Source: an uncultured Chitinophagaceae bacterium (GTDB taxonomy: Bacteria; Bacteroidota; Bacteroidia; Chitinophagales; Chitinophagaceae). From it: a DNA stretch of 25,855 bases. The position numbers were made by a program, and so were the translations under genes. A model generated the notes under the pieces. The model was given only the letters and a program-made list of their open reading frames with translations. It was not told where the DNA came from and did no database searches. Below, piece by piece: positions 1 through 6,575 of this stretch. The DNA lies in the NCBI GenBank assembly GCA_934502905.1, contig CAKSVK010000029.1:1-25855 (forward strand), read 5' to 3'. Each line of letters starts with the position of its first letter. Position 1 is the stretch's first letter.

Positions 1-1515
1 ATTAGCTCTGGCTACCGTTCTAAGCGTATCTTCCCTGTCATAGGTTGAGTTGGGAATAACACCGTTGCTGTTCAGCTTGGAAACAGAAGCCCTGAAGTTC
101 TGGGTAGCGTTTCCACCCGACAGGGCAATAGAATTGGTGAGTGCATGTCCCGTTTCATAAAATCGCTTCCAGTTATCGCCGGCATAGGAATAGGGATGGG
201 TTGTTCCGTCAAACCAGACAGAGGGACTTCCATCCAGCTTGGGTCCCCAGCCGTTATAGGTCCAGTTATTATTCCACAATTGCTCAAGTGTTTCAGGCTT
301 TGCCGCTCTTTGGTCATCGGGCGTGGTACCCACATAGCCGCCCACGCCATAGGTTGTTTGCCTGTCGGTAACATTGTTGATCGTTTCCATCACGTAATTG
401 GAGTTCAGCTCTACTCCCAATCCTTTCGTGCCGCGACCTGTCCTGGTGGTAATAAGAATGACACCCTGCGCCGCCCTGGAGCCATACAATGCAGCCGCGC
501 TGGCGCCTTTCAGTACCGTCATGGATTCTATATCATCCGGGTTAATGGCACTCATGCCATCGCCCATATCACCACCACCCCAGGTGCCTGCCTGTCCGTG
601 GTTGGTATTATCCATGGGAACTCCGTCAATAACATATAATGGCTGATTACTAGATGATCCCAGCGTTTTTGCACCCCTGATCACCACGCGCGAAGAGCCG
701 CCGGGCCCGGAAGCGATCTTGGTCACATTTACACCGGCAACCCGCCCTGCCAGCGCGTTGGCCGTATTGTTTTCGCGGGCTTGCGTAAAATTGTCCCCGT
801 CCACTTTAGTGGCAGAAAACTGCAGCGATTTGGTGCTTCTTTCTATTCCGAGTGCCGTAACGATCACATTGTCCATTACAGTTTTTGATTCGGATAAGCG
901 TATTTGAAGGGGAGTATCGGTATTGGTAATGGTTACATTTTTTACGTCGTAACCTACAAAGCTGATGATCAGCACATCACCCACCTCTGCATCGACGGTA
1001 AACATGCCGCTCTGGTCAGCAACGGCTGTGCTGTGTTTCCCCGATACCGTTATGCTGGCGCCCGGTAAAGGGTTACCCAGCGAGTCGGTGACCTTCCCTA
1101 TGACCTGCGCAAGGGGCACCCTGGCAGCAGGTACATTTTTTAATGCCTCCGGCTTTTGAGATAAAGCGATCGTATTACCGGCGACACGGTATGTCAGCGG
1201 CTGATCCCTGAGCAGCAGGTTCATAAAATCAAGCAGCGGCATGCCGGTTACAGCTATTGTAACAGGATGTGCCAGCTTTATATCTTCCTGGTTATAAAAA
1301 AATACGTAACCCGTCTGCTTTTCCACGAGGGAAAAGACTTTTCTGATATCCGTGTTTTTGCCGGAAATGCTTACCGATTGAGAAGAAGTACGTGCCGAAA
1401 CATGCAGGCACGCTACGAACATAAAGCAGGTGATCATTCTCATAACAAGTAGCGTTTGTGCGGAGAACCTGAACCTCCCGGTTCTGTCATAGATCCCCAT
1501 AACAGTTTTTTGCAT
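1..1515 (-). CDS. SusC-like TonB-dependent outer-membrane transporter with STN domain (partial, C-terminus beyond left edge)
   Basis: The gene is read on the minus strand from ATG at 1515 and is still open at position 1, giving the first 505 residues of a protein that normally has 1000 or more. It starts MQKTVMGIYDR, with an extended N-terminal region before a signal peptide (hydrophobic stretch about residues 25-41, ending HVSA). Next comes an STN domain (about 45-120), a carboxypeptidase-regulatory-like beta-sandwich (about 138-210, with DSLGNPLPGASITV), and the plug (about 220-345, with PLYVIDGVPMDN and ALYGSRAAQGVILITT, both SusC hallmarks). The barrel begins after that. Family knowledge: these proteins import large nutrients across the outer membrane using TonB energy, and the STN domain signals to a FecR anti-sigma factor. 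Such a pair lies directly upstream. The substrate cannot be told. A susD partner would lie outside the window. Confidence 0.93.
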   Translation of the reverse strand, partial: MQKTVMGIYDRTGRFRFSAQTLLVMRMITCFMFVACLHVSARTSSQSVSISGKNTDIRKVFSLVEKQTGYVFFYNQEDIKLAHPVTIAVTGMPLLDFMNLLLRDQPLTYRVAGNTIALSQKPEALKNVPAARVPLAQVIGKVTDSLGNPLPGASITVSGKHSTAVADQSGMFTVDAEVGDVLIISFVGYDVKNVTITNTDTPLQIRLSESKTVMDNVIVTALGIERSTKSLQFSATKVDGDNFTQARENNTANALAGRVAGVNVTKIASGPGGSSRVVIRGAKTLGSSSNQPLYVIDGVPMDNTNHGQAGTWGGGDMGDGMSAINPDDIESMTVLKGASAAALYGSRAAQGVILITTRTGRGTKGLGVELNSNYVMETINNVTDRQTTYGVGGYVGTTPDDQRAAKPETLEQLWNNNWTYNGWGPKLDGSPSVWFDGTTHPYSYAGDNWKRFYETGHALTNSIALSGGNATQNFRASVSKLNSNGVIPNSTYDREDTLRTVARAN

Positions 1516-1711
1516 AAATTGCGTTGGTTTGGTTAATAATTAAGATATCACACGCGATGTTTTAGCATTGACCCGAGCCATGGACCGGGGGTGCTGCGAA
1601 CACTTCCGGTTTTGTTATTCGGCCAATACTTTTGCAGCATTGTTTTGATCAGGCCATAATCGAAGATTTTAAATTGTTAAGCAATCAGGATATCTGGTAT
1701 TTTCGAACAGG
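1516..1711 (-). other. Intergenic leader between fecR and susC
   Basis: This 196-bp stretch probably carries the promoter and leader of the left susC gene. No TAnnTTTG element was found on the minus strand. One imperfect hairpin lies at 1584-1610: arms ACCGG and CCGGT, with an inner GTG/CAC pairing across a small internal loop. On the plus strand a T-rich stretch follows it, but no plus-strand gene precedes it, so I do not call a terminator. It may be a leader structure or chance. Confidence 0.3.
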
Positions 1712-2893
1712 TTAATCGACCGGCAATACGATCAGCTTCCGGTCTTCTTTCATAGTAAAGTTTACCCTTGCTCCCTTCAGGAATTCAAGCACATCTGCCA
1801 GCTTCAGGTTACGCCCCATTTTTCCGCCAAAACTCATCGCCGGTGCACCTTCCTCATACTCGATGGTAAGATCGTACCACCTGGCTATTTGCCGCATTAC
1901 CTGCTGCAATGAGGCCCCGTTGAAATCGAATACACCGTTTTTCCAGGCCATTACCTGGCTGGTATCGGCCGGGATGAGTTGAATGTTGTCATTGGCATAT
2001 CCCAACCGGGCTTGCTGCCCGGGTAATATGCGGACAGGCTTCTCGGTAGGGGATGCGTGCAGGGAATGTATTTCAACAACGCCGGATAACAGGGTAGTGG
2101 CCAATGCCGTTTCATCATTGTATGCATTTACATTAAAATGCGTGCCGATCACTTTCACTTCTGCCACCTGGCGTACGTTCACAATAAAAGGTTTTGCATG
2201 ATCGTGCGCTATCTCAAAATAGGCTTCCCCGTCCACTTCCACGCGCCGTTCATTTTGTGAGAATGCTACAGGGTATTTAATGGTGCTGGCGGCATTCAGC
2301 CAAACCCGGGAGCCGTCCGGAAGCCGGATATTGAATTGTCTCCCTTTAGGGGTTTGCAGCGTATTGTAGGCTACGGTGTTCCTGCCCTGAAGGGCATCAT
2401 ATATTAATGCCCCGTTCTGCAGGGTTAAATTGGCTCCTGCCTGGTTAGCAATGACCCCGTTGCCCAGACTATCAAGAACGAGTTTGGTTCCGTCTTCCAG
2501 GGTCAATATCGCCCCGCTTGTTGCGGGTTCTATGGCATTGATCCGTTTTTGCGATTGCGTGATGGCATGTTGCCGGGAGGCTGGTATCCAAATAAGATAA
2601 CCTGTCAGGCATACCATTACAGCTATTGCGGCTGCCCATACCGGTTTTTTCAGGGAAAAACGCCGTTTTTCTATAGGAATAACCTTGCGGCCGGCAATGA
2701 TCTGCTCCCACAATTCCAGGTCATTTTCCGGGCTGAGCTTGTCTGGCTGAGATTGCAGGGTTTGTCTTATTATGCTGTCCCATTCCGCCGGAAAATCCTG
2801 CCGGAGGATACCGGATAATTCTTCCAGTTCCGGGTCAGTAAGCCGTCCATCCCTATAAGCAGCGATCAGTTCCTGCAATCTTTGAAATGTCAT
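1712..2893 (-). CDS. FecR-family anti-sigma factor
   Basis: This 393-residue inner-membrane protein should control the ECF sigma factor encoded just upstream. Residues 1-80 form the cytoplasmic sigma-binding part. A single transmembrane helix lies at about 85-103 (PVWAAAIAVMVCLTGYLIW). The periplasmic FecR domain spans about 177-280, with LPDGSRVWLNAASTIKYP and DGEAYFEIAHDHAKPFIV. The C-terminal DUF4974-type domain spans about 318-390 (VFDFNGASLQQVMRQIARWYD). It starts at ATG 2893, 60 bp after the sigma gene stop, so the two are probably co-transcribed. In the family model the STN domain of the neighbouring SusC contacts this protein when substrate is present, and the signal releases or activates the sigma factor. 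Functional role is inferred from family and order. Confidence 0.93.
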   Translation of the reverse strand: MTFQRLQELIAAYRDGRLTDPELEELSGILRQDFPAEWDSIIRQTLQSQPDKLSPENDLELWEQIIAGRKVIPIEKRRFSLKKPVWAAAIAVMVCLTGYLIWIPASRQHAITQSQKRINAIEPATSGAILTLEDGTKLVLDSLGNGVIANQAGANLTLQNGALIYDALQGRNTVAYNTLQTPKGRQFNIRLPDGSRVWLNAASTIKYPVAFSQNERRVEVDGEAYFEIAHDHAKPFIVNVRQVAEVKVIGTHFNVNAYNDETALATTLLSGVVEIHSLHASPTEKPVRILPGQQARLGYANDNIQLIPADTSQVMAWKNGVFDFNGASLQQVMRQIARWYDLTIEYEEGAPAMSFGGKMGRNLKLADVLEFLKGARVNFTMKEDRKLIVLPVD

Positions 2894-2953
2894 GATAAAA
2901 TAATCCTTGTGTTATACTAAATGACTTTTGTGGCAGGAAAAAGGCGTAATGGC

Positions 2954-3562
2954 TCAGAGAAATATCTGTAAAAAGCGGAGGTTCGTAACGGATTGTCCCT
3001 GCAAGGAGTGTTTGAGTGCGGACCGCACAAAGCGACGTGCCAGCTCCAGGTGCTTTTTTATGGTGTTTTTATTCAGTGACAGCCGGTCGGCGGCTTCATC
3101 CAGGGTGATTCCCTGCTGCTCTATCATGACGTATACACGTTGCTGTTGGGAAGGAAGCTGCCGGACAATGCCCAGCCAAAGGTTCAGGATATTTTTTTCA
3201 TCTACACATTCCTCGGCGCTGTTATCGGTTGCACGGGTCATCTGCCGCCGGTATTGAGCCAGTATTTCAGCCTGTCTCCCCAGTTGTCGCAGGTGATCAA
3301 AGACCAGGTTCCTGGTAACGGTAAACAAATAATCCTGTAACTGCTCCACATTCGTTAACAAGTGCCGCTTTTCCCATAACCTGATAAATACCCGCTGTGT
3401 GATCTCGGTTGCTTCCTGCTCATCTTTCAGAAAGGTCATTGCCGAACTGAATACCCCATTTTTATAGGTATCATACAGTACCCGGAAGCTTTCTTCCCTG
3501 CCTCCCGATAAGCCGGTTAAAAATTCCCCGCTGCTATGATCTTTGTTTTGGTCCTCCTGCAT
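2954..3562 (-). CDS. ECF-type RNA polymerase sigma factor
   Basis: This sigma-70 family, extracytoplasmic-function regulator has about 202 residues. Region 2 (about residues 30-95) contains ATEITQRVFIRLWEKRH and DYLFTVTRNLVFDHLR. Region 4 (about 130-180) contains LPSQQQRVYVMIEQQGITLDEAADRL followed by the recognition helix SLNKNTIKKHLELARRFV. I chose ATG at 3562 (MQEDQNKD); a TTG two codons upstream (3568) is in frame but less likely. A consensus -7 element (3599-3606) lies about 37 bp upstream of this ATG. The gene order sigma, fecR, susC is the usual cell-surface signalling cassette of Bacteroidota. The sigma factor probably transcribes the downstream susC; its own transcription may use the housekeeping sigma factor, judging from the -7 element. 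Confidence 0.93.
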   Translation of the reverse strand: MQEDQNKDHSSGEFLTGLSGGREESFRVLYDTYKNGVFSSAMTFLKDEQEATEITQRVFIRLWEKRHLLTNVEQLQDYLFTVTRNLVFDHLRQLGRQAEILAQYRRQMTRATDNSAEECVDEKNILNLWLGIVRQLPSQQQRVYVMIEQQGITLDEAADRLSLNKNTIKKHLELARRFVRSALKHSLQGQSVTNLRFLQIFL

Positions 3563-3598
3563 GCTCAACTACATGAAATAATTCGTAGTACAATATTA

Positions 3599-3606
3599 CA
3601 AAACTA
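3599..3606 (-). promoter_or_regulatory. Candidate Bacteroidota -7 promoter element for the left sigma gene
   Basis: On the minus strand the sequence TAGTTTTG matches the Bacteroidota consensus TAnnTTTG at every defined base. It lies about 37 bp upstream of the sigma gene ATG, giving an expected leader of roughly 30 nt. No clear -33 TTTG was found at the usual spacing, so the call rests on the -7 element alone. Confidence 0.45.
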
Positions 3607-3949
3607 TTATGCTTACATGTTTTCCTGTATGCCTGCTTTATATTAAAATCAGGGAAATTTTTTGATGGAAGGTTATATCAAAACCTCAAATCAATCGTAA
3701 ACAGGGTAAAGGTGGCTGTGGGGCCAGATCAGGTAGTGCGAATTATGTTTTCGTTGTAAACACTTACTAAAGAATTTCCTGCAGATACTGGATCTGGCTG
3801 TATCAGCGGAAAATATTTCAAAAGATACATGCAGCGGAACACCCGGTTGCGTGCAGCTTTCCAGGGGCGCTGATTTACATGTACTTATTATTACAGTTAT
3901 AAGTCAGTTATTAACGTACACCTGTGGAATAACCCGGGATTATTATTGT
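3607..3949. other. Intergenic region without a recognised gene
   Basis: This stretch of about 340 bp lies between the left sigma gene promoter and the end of purN. I see no convincing reading frame, tRNA or CRISPR repeat. A weak hairpin at 3932-3958 (arms ACCCGG and CCGGGT, about 15-nt loop) straddles the purN stop codon. It could contribute to purN termination, but it lacks a run of T residues on the minus strand. Confidence 0.5.
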
Positions 3950-4522
3950 TTACCGGGTGCCCAGCACCAGTTTCTCCACCACTTCGGGAAAATGCCGGTG
4001 TTCCAGTGCCTGCACTTTCGCGGCCAGGGTTGCGGGAGTATCTGTTTCGTCAATGCTGCATTTTTCCTGGAAGATAGGTGCGCCATGGTCAAAATGCTCA
4101 TCTACAAAGTGAATGGTAATGCCGCTTTCTTTTTCACCGGCAGCGATGACAGCCTCATGAACGAAATGTCCATACATGCCTTTACCCCCGTATTTGGGTA
4201 AGAGGGCCGGGTGAATATTTATAATCCGGTCAGGAAAGGCAGCGATCAGCTTTTCAGGGATCTTCCATAGAAAGCCGGCCAGTATGATCCAGTTGATGCC
4301 GGCCGCTTTCAACTCGTCGGCATAGCCGTTCCCCCTGAAAAATTTTTCCTTATCTATAAGGAGGGTCTCTATTTTCTCCCTCCCGGCAATTTCCAGCACA
4401 CCTGCCTGGGGCTTATTGCTTACGATCAGGCTGACATGTATGTGCGGATGGTCCCTGAAGCGATCTATTATTTTTTGTGCATTAGACCCTGTCCCCGAGG
4501 CAAAAATGGCCAAATTTGACAT
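3950..4522 (-). CDS. purN: Phosphoribosylglycinamide formyltransferase (GAR transformylase)
   Basis: The 190-residue cytoplasmic enzyme transfers a formyl group from 10-formyltetrahydrofolate to GAR, the third step of de novo purine synthesis. The N-terminal phosphate-binding motif FASGTGSN lies at residues 7-14. The catalytic region INIHPALLPKYGGKGMYG supplies Asn102 and His104. The segment ITIHFVDEHFDHGAP supplies His138 and Asp145, equivalent to His137 and Asp144 of the E. coli enzyme, so the known catalytic residues are all present. Length fits the short PurN class. I chose ATG 4522 (MSNLAIFASG) because it places the fold's first beta strand at the N-terminus, as in the family. An in-frame extension to about 4675 reads through a 14-bp-period repeat and is unlikely to be translated. 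No other pur genes are in the window. Confidence 0.95.
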   Translation of the reverse strand: MSNLAIFASGTGSNAQKIIDRFRDHPHIHVSLIVSNKPQAGVLEIAGREKIETLLIDKEKFFRGNGYADELKAAGINWIILAGFLWKIPEKLIAAFPDRIINIHPALLPKYGGKGMYGHFVHEAVIAAGEKESGITIHFVDEHFDHGAPIFQEKCSIDETDTPATLAAKVQALEHRHFPEVVEKLVLGTR

Positions 4523-4532
4523 TTCCTTGGTA

Positions 4533-4574
4533 TTTCTGATTTTAAATTTCTGATGTATGGTTTCTGATTTGACG
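4533..4574. repeat. Short 14-bp-period repeat upstream of purN
   Basis: The octamer TTTCTGAT (ATCAGAAA on the purN strand) occurs three times, starting at 4533, 4547 and 4561, so exactly 14 bp apart. The intervening six bases differ between copies. The array lies in the 112-bp gap between the upstream membrane-protein gene and the purN start. It may be low-complexity intergenic sequence or a regulatory array. Confidence 0.6.
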
Positions 4575-4634
4575 ATCGGCTCTGCAACCTGTGTCTTGAG
4601 CCCTGTAACCCCTACTTCCTGCTTTTCATCCTGC

Positions 4635-4925
4635 TTACAGCTTAATCCCCATCCTCCTGAGCATTTTCTTTTCAAAATTCCAGAAGAATCTGAATTGTCC
4701 CAACAGGAATGCTACGGACAGCAGGATCAGCTGATAACCGATCAGCAGCATGCCCAACCTGAGGAGCAGTTTCCATATCCAGGAGGTTTCATCCGTAAAT
4801 CCTACCCATCCTGTAATCAGCCGGGTGAGCCATGCTGTGGTGGTACCGGTAATGGCAAACACACATAATATAACAAAGAGTTGCCATTCATTCACCTTCC
4901 ATTTTTGTTGCAGCTTTTTGAACAT
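4635..4925 (-). CDS. Small two-helix membrane protein (DUF6787-like)
   Basis: This 96-residue hypothetical inner-membrane protein starts at ATG 4925 (MFKKLQQKWKV). A TTG three codons earlier is also in frame. Two hydrophobic segments are visible, about residues 16-38 (LFVILCVFAITGTTTAWLT) and about 49-74 (IWKLLLRLGMLLIGYQLILL). The basic C-terminal tail GQFRFFWNFEKKMLRRMG resembles a conserved Bacteroidota family I recall as DUF6787. Function is unknown. It lies upstream of purN on the same strand with a 112-bp gap; co-transcription is possible but no functional link is apparent. Confidence 0.75.
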   Translation of the reverse strand: MFKKLQQKWKVNEWQLFVILCVFAITGTTTAWLTRLITGWVGFTDETSWIWKLLLRLGMLLIGYQLILLSVAFLLGQFRFFWNFEKKMLRRMGIKL

Positions 4926-5051
4926 CGGCTGCAAATTGATAAAAATCCCTCAATCAGCAAACCCGGGGTGAGATTTTGGGGTTGATGATTTTTTGAATTG
5001 GGTTTATAGATTGCTTAAAAAAGAAATACTCCCACCCGCCACCGGCGCAAA

Positions 5052-5080
5052 AATCATATGCCGGATTTGCTAATATGATT
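5052..5080. promoter_or_regulatory. Inverted repeat, possible operator
   Basis: AATCATAT (5052-5059) and ATATGATT (5073-5080) are perfect 8-bp arms around a 13-bp spacer. The AATCAT/ATGATT half-sites recur in the palindrome at 5110-5122. It lies about 120 bp upstream of the candidate actA promoter. Binding by a dimeric regulator is inferred only. Confidence 0.35.
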
Positions 5081-5092
5081 GACGAGGGTCAT
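5079..5092. promoter_or_regulatory. CRP/FNR-family-like dyad
   Basis: The sequence TTGAC-GAGG-GTCAT has a perfect TGAC/GTCA dyad with a 4-bp spacer. This resembles the architecture of FNR-type sites (TTGAT N4 ATCAA), with one symmetric change in each half and one further mismatch. A position upstream of an aerobic respiratory operon makes an oxygen- or redox-responsive regulator plausible, but this is inference. Confidence 0.3.
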
Positions 5093-5109
5093 TACAAAAA
5101 CATGACAAA

Positions 5110-5122
5110 AATCATAATGATT
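5110..5122. promoter_or_regulatory. 13-bp palindrome with AATCAT half-sites
   Basis: AATCAT (5110-5115), a central A, then ATGATT (5117-5122) form a perfect palindrome. The same half-site sequence as in the dyad at 5052-5080 suggests a shared binding protein. It superficially resembles a Fur box, but the half-sites are in the opposite order. Confidence 0.3.
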
Positions 5123-5201
5123 CTTACGAAAACGCTGAAAGCCAGTGTGGGCCTGGGAAAATTTTTTTCTGAAATGTGAATATTTTGTCAATGTCCTGAA
5201 C

Positions 5202-5209
5202 TATTTTTG
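5202..5209 (+). promoter_or_regulatory. Candidate -7 promoter element of the respiratory operon
   Basis: TATTTTTG matches the Bacteroidota TAnnTTTG consensus at every defined base, 44 bp before the actA ATG, predicting a leader of about 38 nt. A TTTG at 5184-5187 could serve as -33 element, but the 14-bp spacing is shorter than usual. Confidence 0.5.
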
Positions 5210-5253
5210 CAGCCATACGGGATACAACCACATCACACAAACTCCTGGATATA

Positions 5254-6483
5254 ATGAGCTACCGATCAACAGTAAAGTCAATTTTTTTTGGATTTATCTT
5301 ACTAGTTTTTTCGTGTTTTTGGGTGAGTACAGCCAGTGCGCAGGACGGAAGAGCGCTTTTTAACCAGAAATGTGCTGCTTGTCACGCGATTGATAAAAAG
5401 CTGACCGGGCCGGCGCTAAAGGATTTTGAAACCCGCGGCCCGTGGGGCGACAGGCAGAAAGTGCATGACTGGGTGCGGAATCCGGCTGCTTTTAAAGACC
5501 CGTATACGGATGCGCTTATCAAGGAGTATAAAATTATCATGACAGGCAATGCAAGCCTGACAGATGCTGAAATTGATGCGATCGTTGACTATATCAATGC
5601 GCCGCCGGTAGTAAAAGAAACCCCCGGAGGTGGCGCAGCCCCTGTTCCTGAAAGCGACAATACCTTATTATTCGGGGTGCTGACCCTTATACTGGCCGTT
5701 ATAGCGCTTACCCTGTTGCAGGTAAATGCCAACCTGAAAAAAATGTCTGATGACAAAGAGGGTGTTCCGGCACAGGAACCTGTTCCTTTCTACCGCAACA
5801 AAATGTATATCGCCCTTGCCATTATCGCCTTGTTTGTATTGGGCGGTTACATGACCATCCAGGGTGCTGTAGGACTGGGGCGCCAGACAAACTACGAACC
5901 AGAGCAACCCATCTATTATTCCCATAAAGTACACGCGGGTATCAACCAGATAAGCTGTCTGTATTGCCATACCGGCGCCCAGGAAGGAAAGCAGGCGCTG
6001 ATACCTTCGGTGAACGTGTGTATGAACTGCCATATGGCGGTGAACGAATACACAAAGGGACCTGACCTGTTCCGGGCAGACGGAACAAAGGTGAACGGAA
6101 CTTCAGAAATTAAAAAGCTATATGAATATGCGGGTTGGGACGAAGCTTCCCAATCATATACCGGCAAAGGAAAACCCATTGAATGGGTTCGTATCCACAA
6201 CCTTCCGGACCACGTTTACTTCAATCACTCTCAACACGTAGTAGTAGGCGAGCAGCAATGCCAGACCTGTCATGGCAGCATAACAGAGATGGATGAAGTG
6301 CATCAGTTCTCCGACCTGAGCATGGGCTGGTGCGTAAACTGTCACCGTACTACAAAAGTTCAATTCGACAATAAGTTCTACAGTATATACGAGAAATTCC
6401 ATGAGGATATCAGGAATAACAAGATAGATAGTGTAACTGTGGAAATGATTGGCGGCTTGGAATGTCAGAAATGCCACTATTAA
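5254..6483 (+). CDS. actA: Alternative complex III subunit ActA: fused monoheme and pentaheme cytochrome c
   Basis: The 409-residue protein carries electrons on the periplasmic side of alternative complex III. A signal peptide ends at about residue 29 (STASA|QDG). A class-I cytochrome c domain follows, with CAACH at 40-44 and a likely Met ligand at 96. Two hydrophobic helices lie at about 137-157 and 183-206. The C-terminal region holds five more CXXCH sites (starting at residues 235, 256, 336, 360 and 404), the last one residue from the C-terminus. That makes six heme sites, against the five of the classic ActA. It is the first gene of the operon; ATG 5254 gives the signal peptide directly. 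The fused monoheme domain could pass electrons toward the oxidase; that role is inferred. Confidence 0.95.
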   Translation: MSYRSTVKSIFFGFILLVFSCFWVSTASAQDGRALFNQKCAACHAIDKKLTGPALKDFETRGPWGDRQKVHDWVRNPAAFKDPYTDALIKEYKIIMTGNASLTDAEIDAIVDYINAPPVVKETPGGGAAPVPESDNTLLFGVLTLILAVIALTLLQVNANLKKMSDDKEGVPAQEPVPFYRNKMYIALAIIALFVLGGYMTIQGAVGLGRQTNYEPEQPIYYSHKVHAGINQISCLYCHTGAQEGKQALIPSVNVCMNCHMAVNEYTKGPDLFRADGTKVNGTSEIKKLYEYAGWDEASQSYTGKGKPIEWVRIHNLPDHVYFNHSQHVVVGEQQCQTCHGSITEMDEVHQFSDLSMGWCVNCHRTTKVQFDNKFYSIYEKFHEDIRNNKIDSVTVEMIGGLECQKCHY

Positions 6484-6575
6484 TGGATTAACCGGTGACT
6501 TTTTCACAAATTATTGGTGTAAGTTTCTATTTTCAATCCAATGGTGGAGCAAATCATTACAAATCACTTTTATAA

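Larger units (their letters stand above)
4926..5253. promoter_or_regulatory. Divergent regulatory region between the DUF6787-like gene and actA
   Basis: This 328-bp region without a gene separates the minus-strand purN unit from the plus-strand respiratory operon. It contains three short dyads between 5052 and 5122 (listed separately) and a consensus -7 element at 5202-5209. No clear TAnnTTTG element was found for the minus-strand gene. No RNA gene or further reading frame was recognised. Confidence 0.6.

Noticed and set aside
3932..3958. Intrinsic terminator of purN
   Set aside because: The stem is only 6 bp with a 15-nt loop, overlaps the stop codon and lacks a T run on the minus strand.
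4523..4675. N-terminal extension of purN by 51 residues
   Set aside because: The extension reads through a 14-bp-period repeat and has no family similarity; ATG 4522 gives the canonical PurN N-terminus.
5110..5122. Fur box
   Set aside because: The palindrome has AATCAT-A-ATGATT, with half-sites in the reverse order of the Fur consensus, and no iron-uptake gene adjoins it.
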